Positions 17,194-26,878 of a DNA stretch of 64,000 nucleotides are shown here, piece after piece (position 1 is the stretch's first letter; each line of letters starts with the position of its first letter). The stretch is from JBARDN01 sp963755705 (lineage in GTDB: Bacteria; Desulfobacterota; Binatia; Binatales; Binataceae), in assembly GCA_963755705.1 (NCBI GenBank), contig CAVWKW010000005.1, forward strand, positions 1 to 64,000. The letters run 5' to 3'. A program made the translations under genes and the position numbers. The notes beneath the pieces were generated by a model. It was not told the origin of the DNA and ran no database searches. It saw only the letters and a list, made by a program, of their open reading frames with translations.

Positions 17194-19023
17194 ATGGCGG
17201 ACCCGGCAAAAGCCAATCCAGTTTCAATCGACGCGAATCGCCTGGAGAAAAGTGGGAGCGAGCCCAAGCGGCATGTTGAAGTTGATCTTCCGGACTATCT
17301 GCCGGCGAGGATGCTCAACGAATTCGTCTATTGCCCGCGCCTGTTTTTCTATGAATGGGTCGAAGGAATCTTCACCCATAGCGCCGACACGGTCGAGGGT
17401 GCGCTGCGGCACGAGAAGCTCGAAACCAAGTCGGACCCGCTGCCGCCGCCGGACCAGGAGTCGCAGATCCATTCGCGCTCGGTCACCTTGAGCAGCGAGA
17501 CCCATCGATTGATCGCCCGGATGGACCTGATCGAAGGGGAAGCCGGAGTGGTCGTTCCGGTCGATTACAAAAAGGGCAGTCCTCACGATACGGACGACGG
17601 TCCCGAAGCGTGGCCGGCGGACCGCGTACAACTTTGCGCGCAGGCTCTGATCCTTCGCGACAACGGCTACCAGTGCGACGAGGCGATCGCATATTACCAT
17701 GCGACCCGCCAGCGCGTCCGGGTCGCCATCGATGACGGTTTGGCCGGGGAGACGCTTCGAGCAATCGAAGACGCGAGGGCGCTCGCGCTCAGCGCGGAGA
17801 TTCCCGCGCCCTTGATTGACAGCCCGAAGTGCCCGCGCTGCTCGCTGGTGGGAATCTGCCTGCCGGATGAGACCGTGCTCTATGAATCAATCACCGAAGC
17901 AGTCGCCGAACCTCAGCTCTCGTTATTCGACGGTGGCGCCGACGGGTTGGCTTCCGCAGCGGGCCGCGGTAATGAACCCGTTCGCCGGCTCATCCCCGCG
18001 CGCGACGATCTCCGTCCCTTGTACGTTACCGGCCACGGCCTCATCGTCGGAAAGACGGGTGAAGTGCTGCAAATCAGGGAACGCAAGAAGCCGGTCCAGG
18101 AGGTCCGCGTCGGCGAGATTTCGCAGGTGAACGTGTTCGGCAATGTGCAGTTCACGGCGGCGGCGCTTCAGGGACTGTGCTGGGCGGAGAAGCCGATCGC
18201 GCACTTCTCGTACGGCGGATGGTTCTACGGCCTCACCCAAGGATTGGGCCTGAAAAACGTATTTCTGCGCAAGCGGCAATTCAACCTGGCTGAGGAGCCG
18301 TTTTTCGGCCTCAGCGTGGCGCGCGAGTTCGTAGCGGCAAAAATCCGCAACCAACGGACGCTGCTGCGCAGAAACCATCTCGAGCCTCCGCCGATCGCGC
18401 TGGCGCAGCTCAAGCGTTACGCGGAAGCCGCTCTGGGCGCGGAAGACCTCGGCGAATTGCTCGGCATCGAGGGCAACGCGGCGCGCATCTATTTCGCGAA
18501 CTTCAGCGGCTTGCTGAAGGCCGGCGGCGATGATGGAGCCTCGACGCCTTTCAACTTCGAGTTCATCCACCGCAATCGACGGCCGCCCACAGATCCGGTC
18601 AACGCCCTCCTCTCGTTCGCCTACAGCATGCTCGCCAAAGATCTGACCATCATTTGCCACAGCGTCGGCTTTGATCCGTTCATCGGTTTTTATCATCAGC
18701 TGCGCTTCGGCCGCCCGGCGCTGGCGCTGGACCTGATGGAAGAGTTCCGGCCTCTGGTCGCCGATTCGGTGGTGATCGGGGCAATCAATACCGCGATGGT
18801 CGGCCCCGAGGACTTCATCCAAGTCGGCCCGGCGGTCAATCTGACGCCAAAGGGGAGGAAGGGATTTTTACGCGCCTACGAGCAGAGAATGGACGCGCTC
18901 GTGACGCATCCCTTGTTCGGCTACAGGGTAAATTATCGGCGCGTGCTTGAGATTCAAACCAGGTTGCTGGCGCGGGTGCTGACGGGCGAAGCACGCCGGT
19001 ACGTCGGGTTCGAAACGCGCTAA
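17194..19023 (+). CDS. Cas4-Cas1 fusion
   Basis: A 609-residue adaptation protein. The Cas4 part (about residues 30-220) has FVYCPRLF, the nuclease PVDYKKG motif and the C-terminal cysteine cluster CPRCSLVGIC for an Fe-S centre; it selects PAM-containing prespacers. Cas1 starts near residue 262 (LYVTGHGLIVGKTG) and has the catalytic Glu in GIEGNAARIYF, His in GFYHQLRFG and acidic residue in MEEFRP. Fusion is a hallmark of type I-G. It directly precedes the leader and array. All key residues are visible. Confidence 0.94.
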   Translation: MADPAKANPVSIDANRLEKSGSEPKRHVEVDLPDYLPARMLNEFVYCPRLFFYEWVEGIFTHSADTVEGALRHEKLETKSDPLPPPDQESQIHSRSVTLSSETHRLIARMDLIEGEAGVVVPVDYKKGSPHDTDDGPEAWPADRVQLCAQALILRDNGYQCDEAIAYYHATRQRVRVAIDDGLAGETLRAIEDARALALSAEIPAPLIDSPKCPRCSLVGICLPDETVLYESITEAVAEPQLSLFDGGADGLASAAGRGNEPVRRLIPARDDLRPLYVTGHGLIVGKTGEVLQIRERKKPVQEVRVGEISQVNVFGNVQFTAAALQGLCWAEKPIAHFSYGGWFYGLTQGLGLKNVFLRKRQFNLAEEPFFGLSVAREFVAAKIRNQRTLLRRNHLEPPPIALAQLKRYAEAALGAEDLGELLGIEGNAARIYFANFSGLLKAGGDDGASTPFNFEFIHRNRRPPTDPVNALLSFAYSMLAKDLTIICHSVGFDPFIGFYHQLRFGRPALALDLMEEFRPLVADSVVIGAINTAMVGPEDFIQVGPAVNLTPKGRKGFLRAYEQRMDALVTHPLFGYRVNYRRVLEIQTRLLARVLTGEARRYVGFETR

Positions 19024-19203
19024 GCGATGCGAGCGGCGAGGTGACGACGAAAACCGGGGGTGCGCTCGATGCCTGGAAGAGCTTGCATATATTGAACTTT
19101 CCGACTACGCGAGGAAGAGCCTGCCGATGCACTGTGCCGGTGGCACTGGGCGCTCGCAAAGCGTCCCAAAGTTCTTTGAAAATTCAATAGTTCGGAGCGG
19201 CCG
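19024..19203 (+). promoter_or_regulatory. CRISPR leader
   Basis: A 180-bp non-coding stretch between cas4-cas1 and the first repeat, more AT-rich in its last third (CTTTGAAAATTCAATAG). TTGCATATATTGAAC (about 19082) could be part of a promoter. Repeat orientation, with the ATTGAAGC tag at the 3' end, and the side of the cas genes both argue that transcription and new spacer insertion start here. Confidence 0.6.
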
Positions 19204-22200
19204 ATTTCCGCGCTCATCGGAGCGCGGCCCCATTGAAGCGATGGCATCCGCGACATCACTGGCATCGCGATGCGCATTTCCGCGCTCATCGGAGCGCGGC
19301 CCCATTGAAGCATACGCAGACGATCAGCCTCGCGGTGCGTGCGTCGAATTTCCGCGCTCATCGGAGCGCGGCCCCATTGAAGCATCATCCGCAGACGATC
19401 CCACGATAGCCGCATTTCCGCGCTCATCGGAGCGCGGCCCCATTGAAGCGTCGATATCCGTCGCTGCCGAATCGGCGCGTAATTTCCGCGCTCATCGGAG
19501 CGCGGCCCCATTGAAGCGTCCAGCTCGCGCGCGAGCAGTCACCGGTGATGGCGCAATTTCCGCGCTCATCGGAGCGCGGCCCCATTGAAGCGGACTCCGC
19601 CGATGTTGCTCGACATCCGCGTACTGATTTCCGCGCTCATCGGAGCGCGGCCCCATTGAAGCGATCTCTCGAATGCGCAGGTAATGGAGTTCATGCGATT
19701 TCCGCGCTCATCGGAGCGCGGCCCCATTGAAGCGAGCTTCCACCTGGCGGAAGCGTAGCCGATCTGCTACATTTCCGCGCTCATCGGAGCGCGGCCCCAT
19801 TGAAGCAGCGTCGTGCCTGTGCTGCCCGGCGCGACGACCGCCATATTTCCGCGCTCATCGGAGCGCGGCCCCATTGAAGCGCACCATGACCCCGGATGCA
19901 ATCAGAGAAAGGTTCGATTTCCGCGCTCATCGGAGCGCGGCCCCATTGAAGCAGGCGCTCGACGGTCGGCGTCGCTGTTTTTATAAAATTTCCGCGCTCA
20001 TCGGAGCGCGGCCCCATTGAAGCAGAATCTTGGCGAGCGCCATCAGCGCCGGCGTCTTCGAATTTCCGCGCTCATCGGAGCGCGGCCCCATTGAAGCGAT
20101 CGTCGCGCGCTCGAACCACAAGACATTCTCCAGCAATTTCCGCGCTCATCGGAGCGCGGCCCCATTGAAGCAACTTGATAGGAATGCGTCTGATTTTAGG
20201 CGTCGTATTTCCGCGCTCATCGGAGCGCGGCCCCATTGAAGCTTGAAACCTGCTCCACCGGCGATTCTCTCGAAACTTCCGATTTCCGCGCTCATCGGAG
20301 CGCGGCCCCATTGAAGCGGCGGGATCGCCGCCCTTGCGGTCATTCAATCCGACGAATTTCCGCGCTCATCGGAGCGCGGCCCCATTGAAGCGTCCCCGTT
20401 CCGTGCTCCACCCCCGCCTGCCCGGCAATCATTTCCGCGCTCATCGGAGCGCGGCCCCATTGAAGCTAGCCGAAAGGAGGCGGACAGGCACTCTGCCTTG
20501 CCAAATTTCCGCGCTCATCGGAGCGCGGCCCCATTGAAGCGGGATGATGCTTGCGGCCTCGCGCCGGGCTTTCGCATTTCCGCGCTCATCGGAGCGCGGC
20601 CCCATTGAAGCGCGTCGAGTTGCGCGAGGCGCTCTCCTATCTGCGCCAGATTTCCGCGCTCATCGGAGCGCGGCCCCATTGAAGCGTTCGCGGGCGGTTG
20701 CACTTCAGCAACTCCACGATGCATTTCCGCGCTCATCGGAGCGCGGCCCCATTGAAGCATCGCGAGTACCTTCGCGAGCCCGAAACGCTTCCCGACAATT
20801 TCCGCGCTCATCGGAGCGCGGCCCCATTGAAGCGTACTAGTGGCATTCACCGCTCCCACCAATCGAGTCAATTTCCGCGCTCATCGGAGCGCGGCCCCAT
20901 TGAAGCGTCGATATCCCGGTCACGCTCGCAGAGGCGCGCAGGCTATTTCCGCGCTCATCGGAGCGCGGCCCCATTGAAGCGATTTTGTGGTCATGGCTTT
21001 CCTCCTCAGCCTTCCCAATTTCCGCGCTCATCGGAGCGCGGCCCCATTGAAGCATCAAGTTCCGCACGTACCCCAGCCGCCCCCTCAATCAAATTTCCGC
21101 GCTCATCGGAGCGCGGCCCCATTGAAGCAACTCGGAGGAATCACGATGAAACATCTCCGTCTCGCGATTTCCGCGCTCATCGGAGCGCGGCCCCATTGAA
21201 GCTGCCACCGACAAGTTGGGCGAGGGCGGCCAGCAGACGAATTTCCGCGCTCATCGGAGCGCGGCCCCATTGAAGCGAGCGCCGTAGTCGCGCCCCAGTT
21301 GCTCGCGTAGAAAATTTCCGCGCTCATCGGAGCGCGGCCCCATTGAAGCCCCAGAGTGGCTCTGCGGCCAGCTAATGAGTACGCATTTCCGCGCTCATCG
21401 GAGCGCGGCCCCATTGAAGCAGGAATACGGTCAATAGCACAATCAATCTGCGGCAAATTTCCGCGCTCATCGGAGCGCGGCCCCATTGAAGCTCGTGAAG
21501 CGCATCCCATTCGTCGAGCACTCGCAAATTTCCGCGCTCATCGGAGCGCGGCCCCATTGAAGCAGCTGTCCCCCCCTTAGTCCCGGTCGAGGCCGAGGCT
21601 CATTTCCGCGCTCATCGGAGCGCGGCCCCATTGAAGCTTTACCCCTGAAACGTCGGTCACGACGAAAGCATATCTGTATTTCCGCGCTCATCGGAGCGCG
21701 GCCCCATTGAAGCGTAGTAACCAACCGAATGTCCGATTTCGTCATAAACTGATTTCCGCGCTCATCGGAGCGCGGCCCCATTGAAGCGCCAGAGTTTCTT
21801 TCACGATCCGCACGGCTTCTTCCTGCACATTTCCGCGCTCATCGGAGCGCGGCCCCATTGAAGCCACAAGCGCGCCCGCGTTATTGTACGTTTTGAGAAT
21901 ATCATTTCCGCGCTCATCGGAGCGCGGCCCCATTGAAGCACTCCAATCTTTCGATCGAAGTTACCTGACAATCTATCAGATTTCCGCGCTCATCGGAGCG
22001 CGGCCCCATTGAAGCGCCCGACTGCAAACGCCGCGCGAGCTCGAACCTGGACAAATTTCCGCGCTCATCGGAGCGCGGCCCCATTGAAGCATAAGATAAT
22101 TTTGAATGGTCCCGTTAATGGCCGTAAATTTCCGCGCTCATCGGAGCGCGGCCCCATTGAAGCGGCGAACAGCTTGTTGACGGCTTCGACTTCGGCGCAT

Positions 22201-24456
22201 TTCCGCGCTCATCGGAGCGCGGCCCCATTGAAGCTTCGACGCCCTTTGCGATCACGTCGATAGCCTTCGAATTTCCGCGCTCATCGGAGCGCGGCCCCAT
22301 TGAAGCAAAAAGATCGAGGAAAGCGCCGCAAAGGAATATGGCAGATTTCCGCGCTCATCGGAGCGCGGCCCCATTGAAGCTACGATCTGGTGAGCGCATT
22401 TCCTGCACGGGGACGCATTTCCGCGCTCATCGGAGCGCGGCCCCATTGAAGCAACACGCTGCCCGGCGACCAGTAGAGGCCGGTGCCGGATTTCCGCGCT
22501 CATCGGAGCGCGGCCCCATTGAAGCATTATGAAGCCGATCCCGCTCGCGCAGTCAGAAGAGTGATTTCCGCGCTCATCGGAGCGCGGCCCCATTGAAGCG
22601 TATCCATCTGCTTTCCTTCGTGCCTCCTCGGTTACATTTCCGCGCTCATCGGAGCGCGGCCCCATTGAAGCCATCTCTGTCCGGTTGGGGAGCGCAGCGA
22701 TAATTGGCCATTTCCGCGCTCATCGGAGCGCGGCCCCATTGAAGCCAGTTGCTCATGTTGGCGATTTGGTCCGCTGCCCCGCCATTTCCGCGCTCATCGG
22801 AGCGCGGCCCCATTGAAGCAGGTAGAACACCATCCGCTCATCCAAATGCAAATACAATTTCCGCGCTCATCGGAGCGCGGCCCCATTGAAGCCTTGGTCG
22901 TGCCGAGCGCAAAGTCCACCGTCACCTTCGAATTTCCGCGCTCATCGGAGCGCGGCCCCATTGAAGCCTCAGAACGCCGCGCCCACCACCAACCTCGACG
23001 TGCTGCAATTTCCGCGCTCATCGGAGCGCGGCCCCATTGAAGCGCCCTTTTTGCCGGGAGCGTGGTAATTCTTCTGCGCCCACATTTCCGCGCTCATCGG
23101 AGCGCGGCCCCATTGAAGCATTCCGAGGTTGGCCATTTTCAGGGTTTTCTCCAGCTTCTCATTTCCGCGCTCATCGGAGCGCGGCCCCATTGAAGCAATT
23201 TTAAGGATGCGTCGCGCTTTGATTTTCTGCGGGTATATTTCCGCGCTCATCGGAGCGCGGCCCCATTGAAGCGTGGGCGTAGCGGCGGATGCTGCTGGGC
23301 TTTAGGCCTGTAAATTTCCGCGCTCATCGGAGCGCGGCCCCATTGAAGCTTGTCGCGCAATGGCTTCTGTAAGTGTTGCTCTAGGGCAATTTCCGCGCTC
23401 ATCGGAGCGCGGCCCCATTGAAGCCTCATCGATAAACCAAGGCTCGCCGATCATGCTCGCCTCATTTCCGCGCTCATCGGAGCGCGGCCCCATTGAAGCC
23501 CAGCAACGGAAATGGCCTACACTTGAGGGCCCGGCGTAAATTTCCGCGCTCATCGGAGCGCGGCCCCATTGAAGCTCCTGATCGATTCGTCGGGCTTGGT
23601 CGAGCGCATCCACATTTCCGCGCTCATCGGAGCGCGGCCCCATTGAAGCGTCTTTTCCCATAAATCCCTTCTCCGACGCATGCCATTTCCGCGCTCATCG
23701 GAGCGCGGCCCCATTGAAGCGATTTTCGCCAGGTCCTCGTTCATCGCGACGGTAAATTTCCGCGCTCATCGGAGCGCGGCCCCATTGAAGCATTTTGATC
23801 GGGCCTCCGGTCGTTAACGGTTATGCGCTGATTTCCGCGCTCATCGGAGCGCGGCCCCATTGAAGCACTAGCTCGCCCTGCGCGTCGCGCTGCTTGTTGT
23901 CCACGATTTCCGCGCTCATCGGAGCGCGGCCCCATTGAAGCGCAGTAACGTTCTTCAATCTCGATGCCGATTGCGCGGCATTTCCGCGCTCATCGGAGCG
24001 CGGCCCCATTGAAGCAGCGGTTGAGCTTTGCTCTTCGCGATCCACACCCTATTTCCGCGCTCATCGGAGCGCGGCCCCATTGAAGCGGCTTTCTCTGCGA
24101 CGCCCACGCCCGCCGCGATTTCCGATTTCCGCGCTCATCGGAGCGCGGCCCCATTGAAGCGGATATAGGACTCGCTCTCATGTCCGTCGCTCTCGCATTT
24201 CCGCGCTCATCGGAGCGCGGCCCCATTGAAGCATAAGCCGCCACCACACGGTGCACTTCCGCTCTCTGGATTTCCGCGCTCATCGGAGCGCGGCCCCATT
24301 GAAGCTCATCGATCACACTCCCATGCGCGCCGCTTCCGGCGCGGAATTTCCGCGCTCATCGGAGCGCGGCCCCATTGAAGCCGCTGGACTGCCGCATTGA
24401 AGCCCGGTCAGCCGACGGGCATTTCCGCGCTCATCGGAGCGCGGCCCCATTGAAGC
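19204..24456 (+). CRISPR. Type I-G CRISPR array, 72 repeats and 71 spacers
   Basis: By my count 72 copies of a 36-bp repeat that appear identical from first to last. Each holds a perfect 8-bp stem (CCGCGCTC/GAGCGCGG) around loop ATCG, flanked by ATTT and CCCC, and ends ATTGAAGC, the expected 8-nt crRNA 5' tag. Spacers range from 30 to 41 nt, mostly 35-39; spacers 3 and 4, near the leader, are the shortest (30 and 32). The last repeat (24421-24456) is not degenerate and abuts a truncated recombinase. Apparent open frames inside are repeat artefacts. Confidence 0.98.
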
Positions 24457-25197
24457 AGCGATAGCGGCGGTGCGACGACGCCCGAGATGATCGCGGTCGC
24501 CGCGCGGGTTGACGCGATTCCGACCAAGCGCGCACCGCTCAACCAGACACGCTTCTTGGATCGTGACCAACTCGGCGCGCTGTTTGCCGAGCTACCTGCA
24601 AAAGGAAGCAGCGCGAACCGCGATCGCGCCTTGCTGCTCTTTCTTTACAACACCGGAGCGCGCGTGCAGGAAGTGGCCGACCTCAAGGTCGCTAACCTCG
24701 AACTCGGTCCGCAGCTCCGGATTCATTTACATGGCAAGGGTGACAAGTGGAGGAACTGCCCCCTCTGGGAGGAGACCGCCAGTCAACTCCGAGCACTGAT
24801 CAACGAGCGAAGGCCGGGCGACGTCTCATCTCCAGTCTTCGCATCACGGTCTGGACAGCGGCTGACCCGTTTCGGGATTTACAAGATCGTGCGCCGGCGA
24901 ACCCGCGCGCTCGAAGTCGCGCAACCATCGGCGCACCATCGCGGTATCTCCCCTCACGTGTTTCGTCATACCACCGCAGTTCATCTGCTGGAGGCGGGCG
25001 TCGAAATCAACGTCATTCGCGGCTGGCTTGGACATGCCAGCCTGATCACCACCAACCGCTACGCCGAGATCAGCGCCAAAGCCAAGGAGGCCGCACCGCG
25101 CGCCTGCCAGCCGCCGGTCGAAGCCTCTCCGGGATTCCCCCGAAGCGCCGTCTGGCGAGACGACCAGGCTCTGCTCAACTGGCTCAGTTCGCTCTGA
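24457..25197 (+). pseudogene. Tyrosine recombinase, 5'-truncated by the CRISPR array
   Basis: The catalytic C-terminal domain of a XerC-like recombinase. Visible are the Arg in NTGARVQEVADL, Lys in HGKGDKWR, HVFRHTTAVHLLEAG, GWLGHAS and the Tyr in TTNRYAEIS. The frame is open from 24457, immediately after the last repeat, where a TGA in the repeat closes it; the first ATG is 24487. The core-binding domain (about 100 residues) is missing, so it is likely inactive. The sequence resembles recombinases found in multi-recombinase transposons; the array boundary appears to have replaced its 5' end. Confidence 0.8.
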
Positions 25198-25282
25198 AGA
25201 TTATGTGTCCGCTTCCGTCTGCTTGCTCTCCCGTCCGCGGCCTCCTTCCCCCGTCGGCAACATAATCGCCAGCGGCACATAA

Positions 25283-25314
25283 GTACGATTATGTGGCGCG
25301 CCACATAATCGTAC
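25283..25314. repeat. Perfect 32-bp palindrome
   Basis: Two 16-bp arms with no spacer (GTACGATTATGTGGCG and its complement). TTATGTG or CACATAA also occurs at 25201 and 25277, so this looks like IS terminal repeat sequence brought head to head. It cuts off the IstA remnant at 25315. Confidence 0.6.
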
Positions 25315-25686
25315 AGCACTTCGCGCGGCACTCCGCCGAAGTAGTAGAACGCGCGCTCGTGACAGCCAAGCAGGGTCTCCATCCGCTCGTCGGTGACGAA
25401 CTCGACGTAGGTCGCCCGGCTCCAGCCCAGCGTCGCGATGAACACCGACAACCGATCGCGACCGCGCCGGATGGTCGCAAAGTCCGCCTGCATTCTGGCG
25501 GCCCGGCTCGGTCTCGAACCGGATCAGCGGCTCCGGCGCGGCCACGGGTCTGAGCGTCGCCAGGTGATCCTTCAGGATGCTGATCCCGCCCGAATAGCCC
25601 AGCGCCCGCAGCTCACGCAGCAGCACCGTCGCCGGAATCCACTCCTGCGCCGCCACCTTCACCCGCTCCGAAAGCCACCGTTCCAC
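25315..25686 (-). pseudogene. IS21-family IstA fragment
   Basis: A decayed transposase piece. The first frame carries GYSGGISILKDHLATLRP and LIRFETEPGRQ. One extra base near 25494 then shifts into MQADFATIRRGRDRLSVF, followed by the conserved segment up to GGVPREVLYD, where it stops at the palindrome. It lacks the N-terminal HTH, the catalytic centre after about residue 200 and IstB. It differs in sequence from the IS21 element at 6484-9050, so it is a separate older insertion. Confidence 0.82.
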
Positions 25687-25845
25687 GCAACGCGGAACAT
25701 GCGTTTCAAGAGAACCGTCTTTCGAAAGAGAGCGCGGATCAGCGCCTGTGAAAAAATCCTGAGGTTTATGATGTCATGAAAAAGTCAAATGACATTTGAC
25801 CTTCGCATGACAACGGCCTCCGACGACACAGCTAAAAGCCGCGGG

Positions 25846-26100
25846 TTAGCCGATGAGGCGATCATATTCGGCGTGATCGCCGATCCAGAACCATAAGATT
25901 CCTCCCTCGACATCAATTCCGAGGGTGCGGTGATGAAGCCCGACGCGGCACGACCAAAACCGGCTCACGCGCTTGAGCTGCAGAGAAGGGTGACGAGGAT
26001 CATCATTGAGAAGGCGGTACTTCTCATCCGCCAAGCGCTGGACCGCCGGTCGCAGGCCCCGGTAACAAGCCCAAAACTTCGGGGAGGCGAAGTGCCTCAA
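25846..26100 (-). CDS. RelE/ParE-superfamily toxin
   Basis: An 84-residue protein with the small basic RelE-like fold: an N-terminal helical pair containing LRPAVQRLADEKYRLL, then HPSLQLKRVSRFWSCRVG and LWFWIGDHAEYDRLI. The KR..R residues in the third strand and the C-terminal HAEYDRLI match families such as ParE/RelE and HigB-like toxins. The start overlaps the antitoxin stop by 4 bp. It probably stabilises the island. Whether it cleaves mRNA or poisons gyrase cannot be decided from sequence. Confidence 0.75.
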   Translation of the reverse strand: MRHFASPKFWACYRGLRPAVQRLADEKYRLLNDDPRHPSLQLKRVSRFWSCRVGLHHRTLGIDVEGGILWFWIGDHAEYDRLIG

Positions 26101-26297
26101 AACTCGGTGGATTTTCCCGCCGCATGGTCGCGAAGGGCTTCATCGGCGAGCGCGTCGAGTTTCCCCGCTTTTACGTCTCGCTCGGTCTGGCGATCCCATG
26201 CAGCTGCATCAAACTCGGCGAACCATCGCCGAAACTCTTCGAGTTCCTCAGCCGAGAGACCGGAGACTTTCTTCTCGAGGGCTTCGAGTTTACTCAT
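26097..26297 (-). CDS. Antitoxin of a RelE/ParE-type module
   Basis: A 66-residue acidic protein, mostly helical (LEALEKKVSGLSAEELEEF, RRWFAEFDAAAWDRQ, LDALADEALRDHAAGKSTEF). The C-terminal part matches the extended toxin-wrapping tail of addiction-module antitoxins. It lies first in the operon and overlaps the toxin by 4 bp. There is no obvious DNA-binding domain, so autoregulation is uncertain. Confidence 0.72.
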   Translation of the reverse strand: MSKLEALEKKVSGLSAEELEEFRRWFAEFDAAAWDRQTERDVKAGKLDALADEALRDHAAGKSTEF

Positions 26298-26665
26298 AGA
26301 CGAAACGATACCACCTTCTCTTTTTGCGGGCTAATGCCTGTCCCGTGAGCAGCCGCCCACGCGTGCCCCCGTGGGAGCGAACCGCTGTCGTGCCGGTCGC
26401 GTCGAAGACCGAAGGGATAAGGGGAGAACAGTGGCGATCATTTTTCGATCGGAAATCGTCTCGCGGACGGCGAAATCACTGTGCCCGATTTTGTGCCCTG
26501 CTGTGCCCAAAATTGTGCCCCTCCTGCGTACCGTTGCTGATCACTTGATGGCGGTCAGTCGCATCTACCTATGTGCCTGAAGTCCTTGTGCCCCAAGGGG
26601 TTCGTTGATTTCGAGTATCATGGAATGATATCGATTAGCCTCGACGTTTTGGAGCCGGAATACAC
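26298..26665. other. Non-coding right arm of the island
   Basis: About 370 bp between the antitoxin and attR without a credible gene. It contains the four TGTGCCC heptamers at 26480-26520. The rest shows no clear gene or structure; it may hold remnants of an older integrase 3' end, because the heptamer context resembles the integrase tail region at 99-117. Confidence 0.5.
26480..26520 (+). promoter_or_regulatory. Four TGTGCCC iterons near attR
   Basis: TGTGCCC heptamers start at 26480, 26492, 26502 and 26514, with spacings 12, 10 and 12 bp. The 12-bp pair with a similar AT-rich centre also occurs near attL (99-117) in the same orientation. Regular helical spacing suggests arm-type recombination sites or binding sites for a directionality factor. 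Confidence 0.4.
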
Positions 26666-26713
26666 TTCGTAATCAGCAGGTCGTCGGTTCGAATCCGACG
26701 GGTGGCTCCAATA
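26666..26713 (+). repeat. attR direct repeat
   Basis: A 48-bp exact copy of 6-53, holding the tRNA-Thr 3' end from the anticodon loop to CCA plus ATA. No matching tRNA 5' half precedes it, so it is the recombination product, not a second tRNA gene. Confidence 0.9.
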
Positions 26714-26878
26714 TGTCAAGGAAAAGAGGGAGCGACCGTCGGATTCACCGAAGCGGCGCAGACTGCGGCTCGGCTGCTGGAGCAATAGCATTCGGGGCGC
26801 TACGTAGAACTCCACCGCAACTGAATCGGCCAGATCAACCTGCGACAGGTTCGCTCGCCTCTGAGGGAGCGCCCGCCG

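Larger units (their letters stand above)
6..26713. mobile_element. tRNA-Thr genomic island (mobilisable element carrying CRISPR-Cas)
   Basis: The boundaries are 48-bp perfect direct repeats, the left one inside the tRNA-Thr 3' end and the right one without the tRNA 5' half. Inside are an integrase next to the tRNA, a small Xis-like gene, a MobF relaxase, a coupling protein, a type I-G CRISPR-Cas locus with its array, IS21 sequences and a toxin-antitoxin pair. No VirB/Trw secretion genes are seen, which fits an integrative mobilisable element using a helper. Several mobility genes are broken, so it is probably no longer mobile on its own. The boundary call rests on sequence; mobility status is inference. 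Confidence 0.88.

Noticed and set aside
10665..19023. Search by eye for a toxin-guarding CreTA-type unit or degenerate repeats between cas genes
   Set aside because: Cas genes overlap or lie within 15 bp of each other, apart from the cas3 helicase-HD gap, and I found no repeat-like tag outside the array.
6484..19023. Self-targeting spacers against the island's own relaxase, IS or cas genes
   Set aside because: No match was noticed by eye, but a proper alignment of all 71 spacers to both strands was not possible here.
19127..24570. Dozens of open frames on both strands with repeated FRAHRSAAPLK or MGPRSDERGN
   Set aside because: They are translations of the CRISPR repeat in several frames; the spacers between them are unrelated and there is no coding signal.
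26641..26713. Possible second tRNA-Thr gene at attR
   Set aside because: The expected acceptor 5' strand GCCACCC and D arm are absent upstream; only the 3' part is present.
26618..26815. A minus-strand frame across attR
   Set aside because: It is the antisense reading of the tRNA 3' end (like the integrase tail) joined to non-coding sequence; no domain.
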